Shown here: positions 4,806 to 5,178 of the stretch, one piece after another
Numbering within the stretch: the first letter of the stretch is position 1
How the letters are laid out: the number at the start of each line of letters is the position of its first letter
Source: JBBQHX01 sp038324385
GTDB lineage: Bacteria; Gemmatimonadota; Gemmatimonadetes; Gemmatimonadales; Gemmatimonadaceae
DNA length: 5,178 nucleotides
Direction of reading: 5' to 3'
Assembly: GCA_038324385.1 (NCBI GenBank)
Contig: JBBQHX010000257.1
Location: 1-5,178, forward strand
Notes under the pieces: generated by a model
The model's input: the letters and a program-made list of their open reading frames with translations, nothing else
Told to the model about the DNA's origin: nothing
Database searches by the model: none
Program-made: the position numbers and the translations under genes

Positions 4806-5178
4806 TTGCCTTTCACGAGCCCCCGGCCAGCTGGCCCCGGGTCGATCGATTCGGGCAAGGCCGGGCCACTCCTCGACCCGACGTCCGTGCACCTAGATCC
4901 GCAGGATTCCTTTTCTGATGGCGCGTCCGATGCGGGCGCCGCGGAGGCTGAGGCGCGCCCGACACCGGCGCCGGGACGCCCCGAACGCGTGACCAGCGAT
5001 CTGGAAGTCCCGCTCGGCTCGAGCGGCGATCGCGTCGCCGCAGCCACCGCTGCCACCGCTGCCACCGCAACCACCGCAACCAGGCAGCGTCGACCGCTCG
5101 GTGGCAACGCCCGTCGGCGCGCGGCGACCGCGGTCAGGCACGCGCCGGCGGAGGACGCGCCCACCGCGGTGCCCACCG
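4806..5178 (+). CDS. Partial gene at right edge, disordered Ala/Thr/Pro-rich N-terminal region
   Basis: A plus-strand frame stays open to the right edge. From about 4806 it reads PFTSPRPAGPGSIDSGKAG, then LLDPTSVHLDPQDSFSDG, then acidic Ala-rich and Arg/Pro-rich stretches (EAEARPTPAPGRPERVTSD, LEVPLGSSGDRVAAA), then an Ala-Thr run. Third positions are mostly G or C and the residue mix is balanced in charge, unlike the Arg/Ser-heavy translations of the other frames, so I favour this strand. Start is unresolved: TTG 4806, GTG 4887 and an upstream GTG at 4737 (overlapping the methyltransferase gene) are all in frame, none with a clear ribosome binding site. No domain is recognisable; it looks like an intrinsically disordered N-terminal region of a larger protein. 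It is divergent from the methyltransferase gene and could share a control region with it around 4744-4805. Confidence 0.45.
   Translation, partial: MPFTSPRPAGPGSIDSGKAGPLLDPTSVHLDPQDSFSDGASDAGAAEAEARPTPAPGRPERVTSDLEVPLGSSGDRVAAATAATAATATTATRQRRPLGGNARRRAATAVRHAPAEDAPTAVPT
5043..5078 (+). repeat. Four tandem 9-bp units (GCCACCGCT type)
   Basis: Units at 5043-5051, 5052-5060, 5061-5069 and 5070-5078 read GCCACCGCT, GCCACCGCT, GCCACCGCA and ACCACCGCA. In the plus-strand frame they encode an Ala/Thr run (ATAATAAT type). The 9-bp period preserves the reading frame, as expected for an expandable low-complexity linker in a coding sequence. Confidence 0.75.

Noticed and set aside
4730..5176. 148-residue minus-strand frame at the right edge
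   Set aside because: Its valine/alanine run comes from the 9-bp repeat and the rest is Ser/Arg/Gly-rich without motifs; the plus-strand frame has a more protein-like composition. Not excluded completely because the window ends here.

Overview
This is a GC-rich bacterial chromosomal window, with no tRNA, rRNA, CRISPR array or complete mobile element visible. The gene set (a secreted M28 peptidase with a PA-type insert, a remnant resembling the ABC-permease/M1-aminopeptidase fusion proteins, an AlkD-like stub and a VOC protein) would fit Gemmatimonadota or a similar soil or sediment lineage. That placement is inference from gene content and composition.

Layout: (1) 1-508 holds a two-helix membrane protein with a four-cysteine zinc ribbon, followed by a possible 37-residue membrane peptide. 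(2) 498-1223 is a gene graveyard. It contains the end of an IS21-type element (tandem terminal repeats plus the last ~45 codons of istB on the minus strand), two out-of-frame pieces of an M1 aminopeptidase-type gene, and a 33-codon N-terminal stub of an AlkD-like DNA alkylation repair gene. (3) 1266-1751 encodes an intact VOC/PhnB-like protein with a strong ribosome binding site. (4) 1924-3516 encodes a secreted M28 metallopeptidase. (5) 3712-4743, minus strand and convergent with the peptidase, encodes a class I SAM-dependent methyltransferase with an NPPY motif. (6) 4744-5178 is divergent from it and holds a plus-strand reading frame that leaves the window. It would encode a disordered Ala/Thr/Pro-rich segment with a 9-bp tandem repeat.

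The intact genes do not form an obvious shared pathway; spacing and orientation suggest separate transcription units. I do not see a convincing new multi-gene system. The most informative part is the decayed stretch, where remnants of three unrelated families abut within about 730 bp. There the IS end appears to supply the stop codon of a neighbouring small reading frame, and the same bases read as IstB on one strand and as the peptidase on the other.
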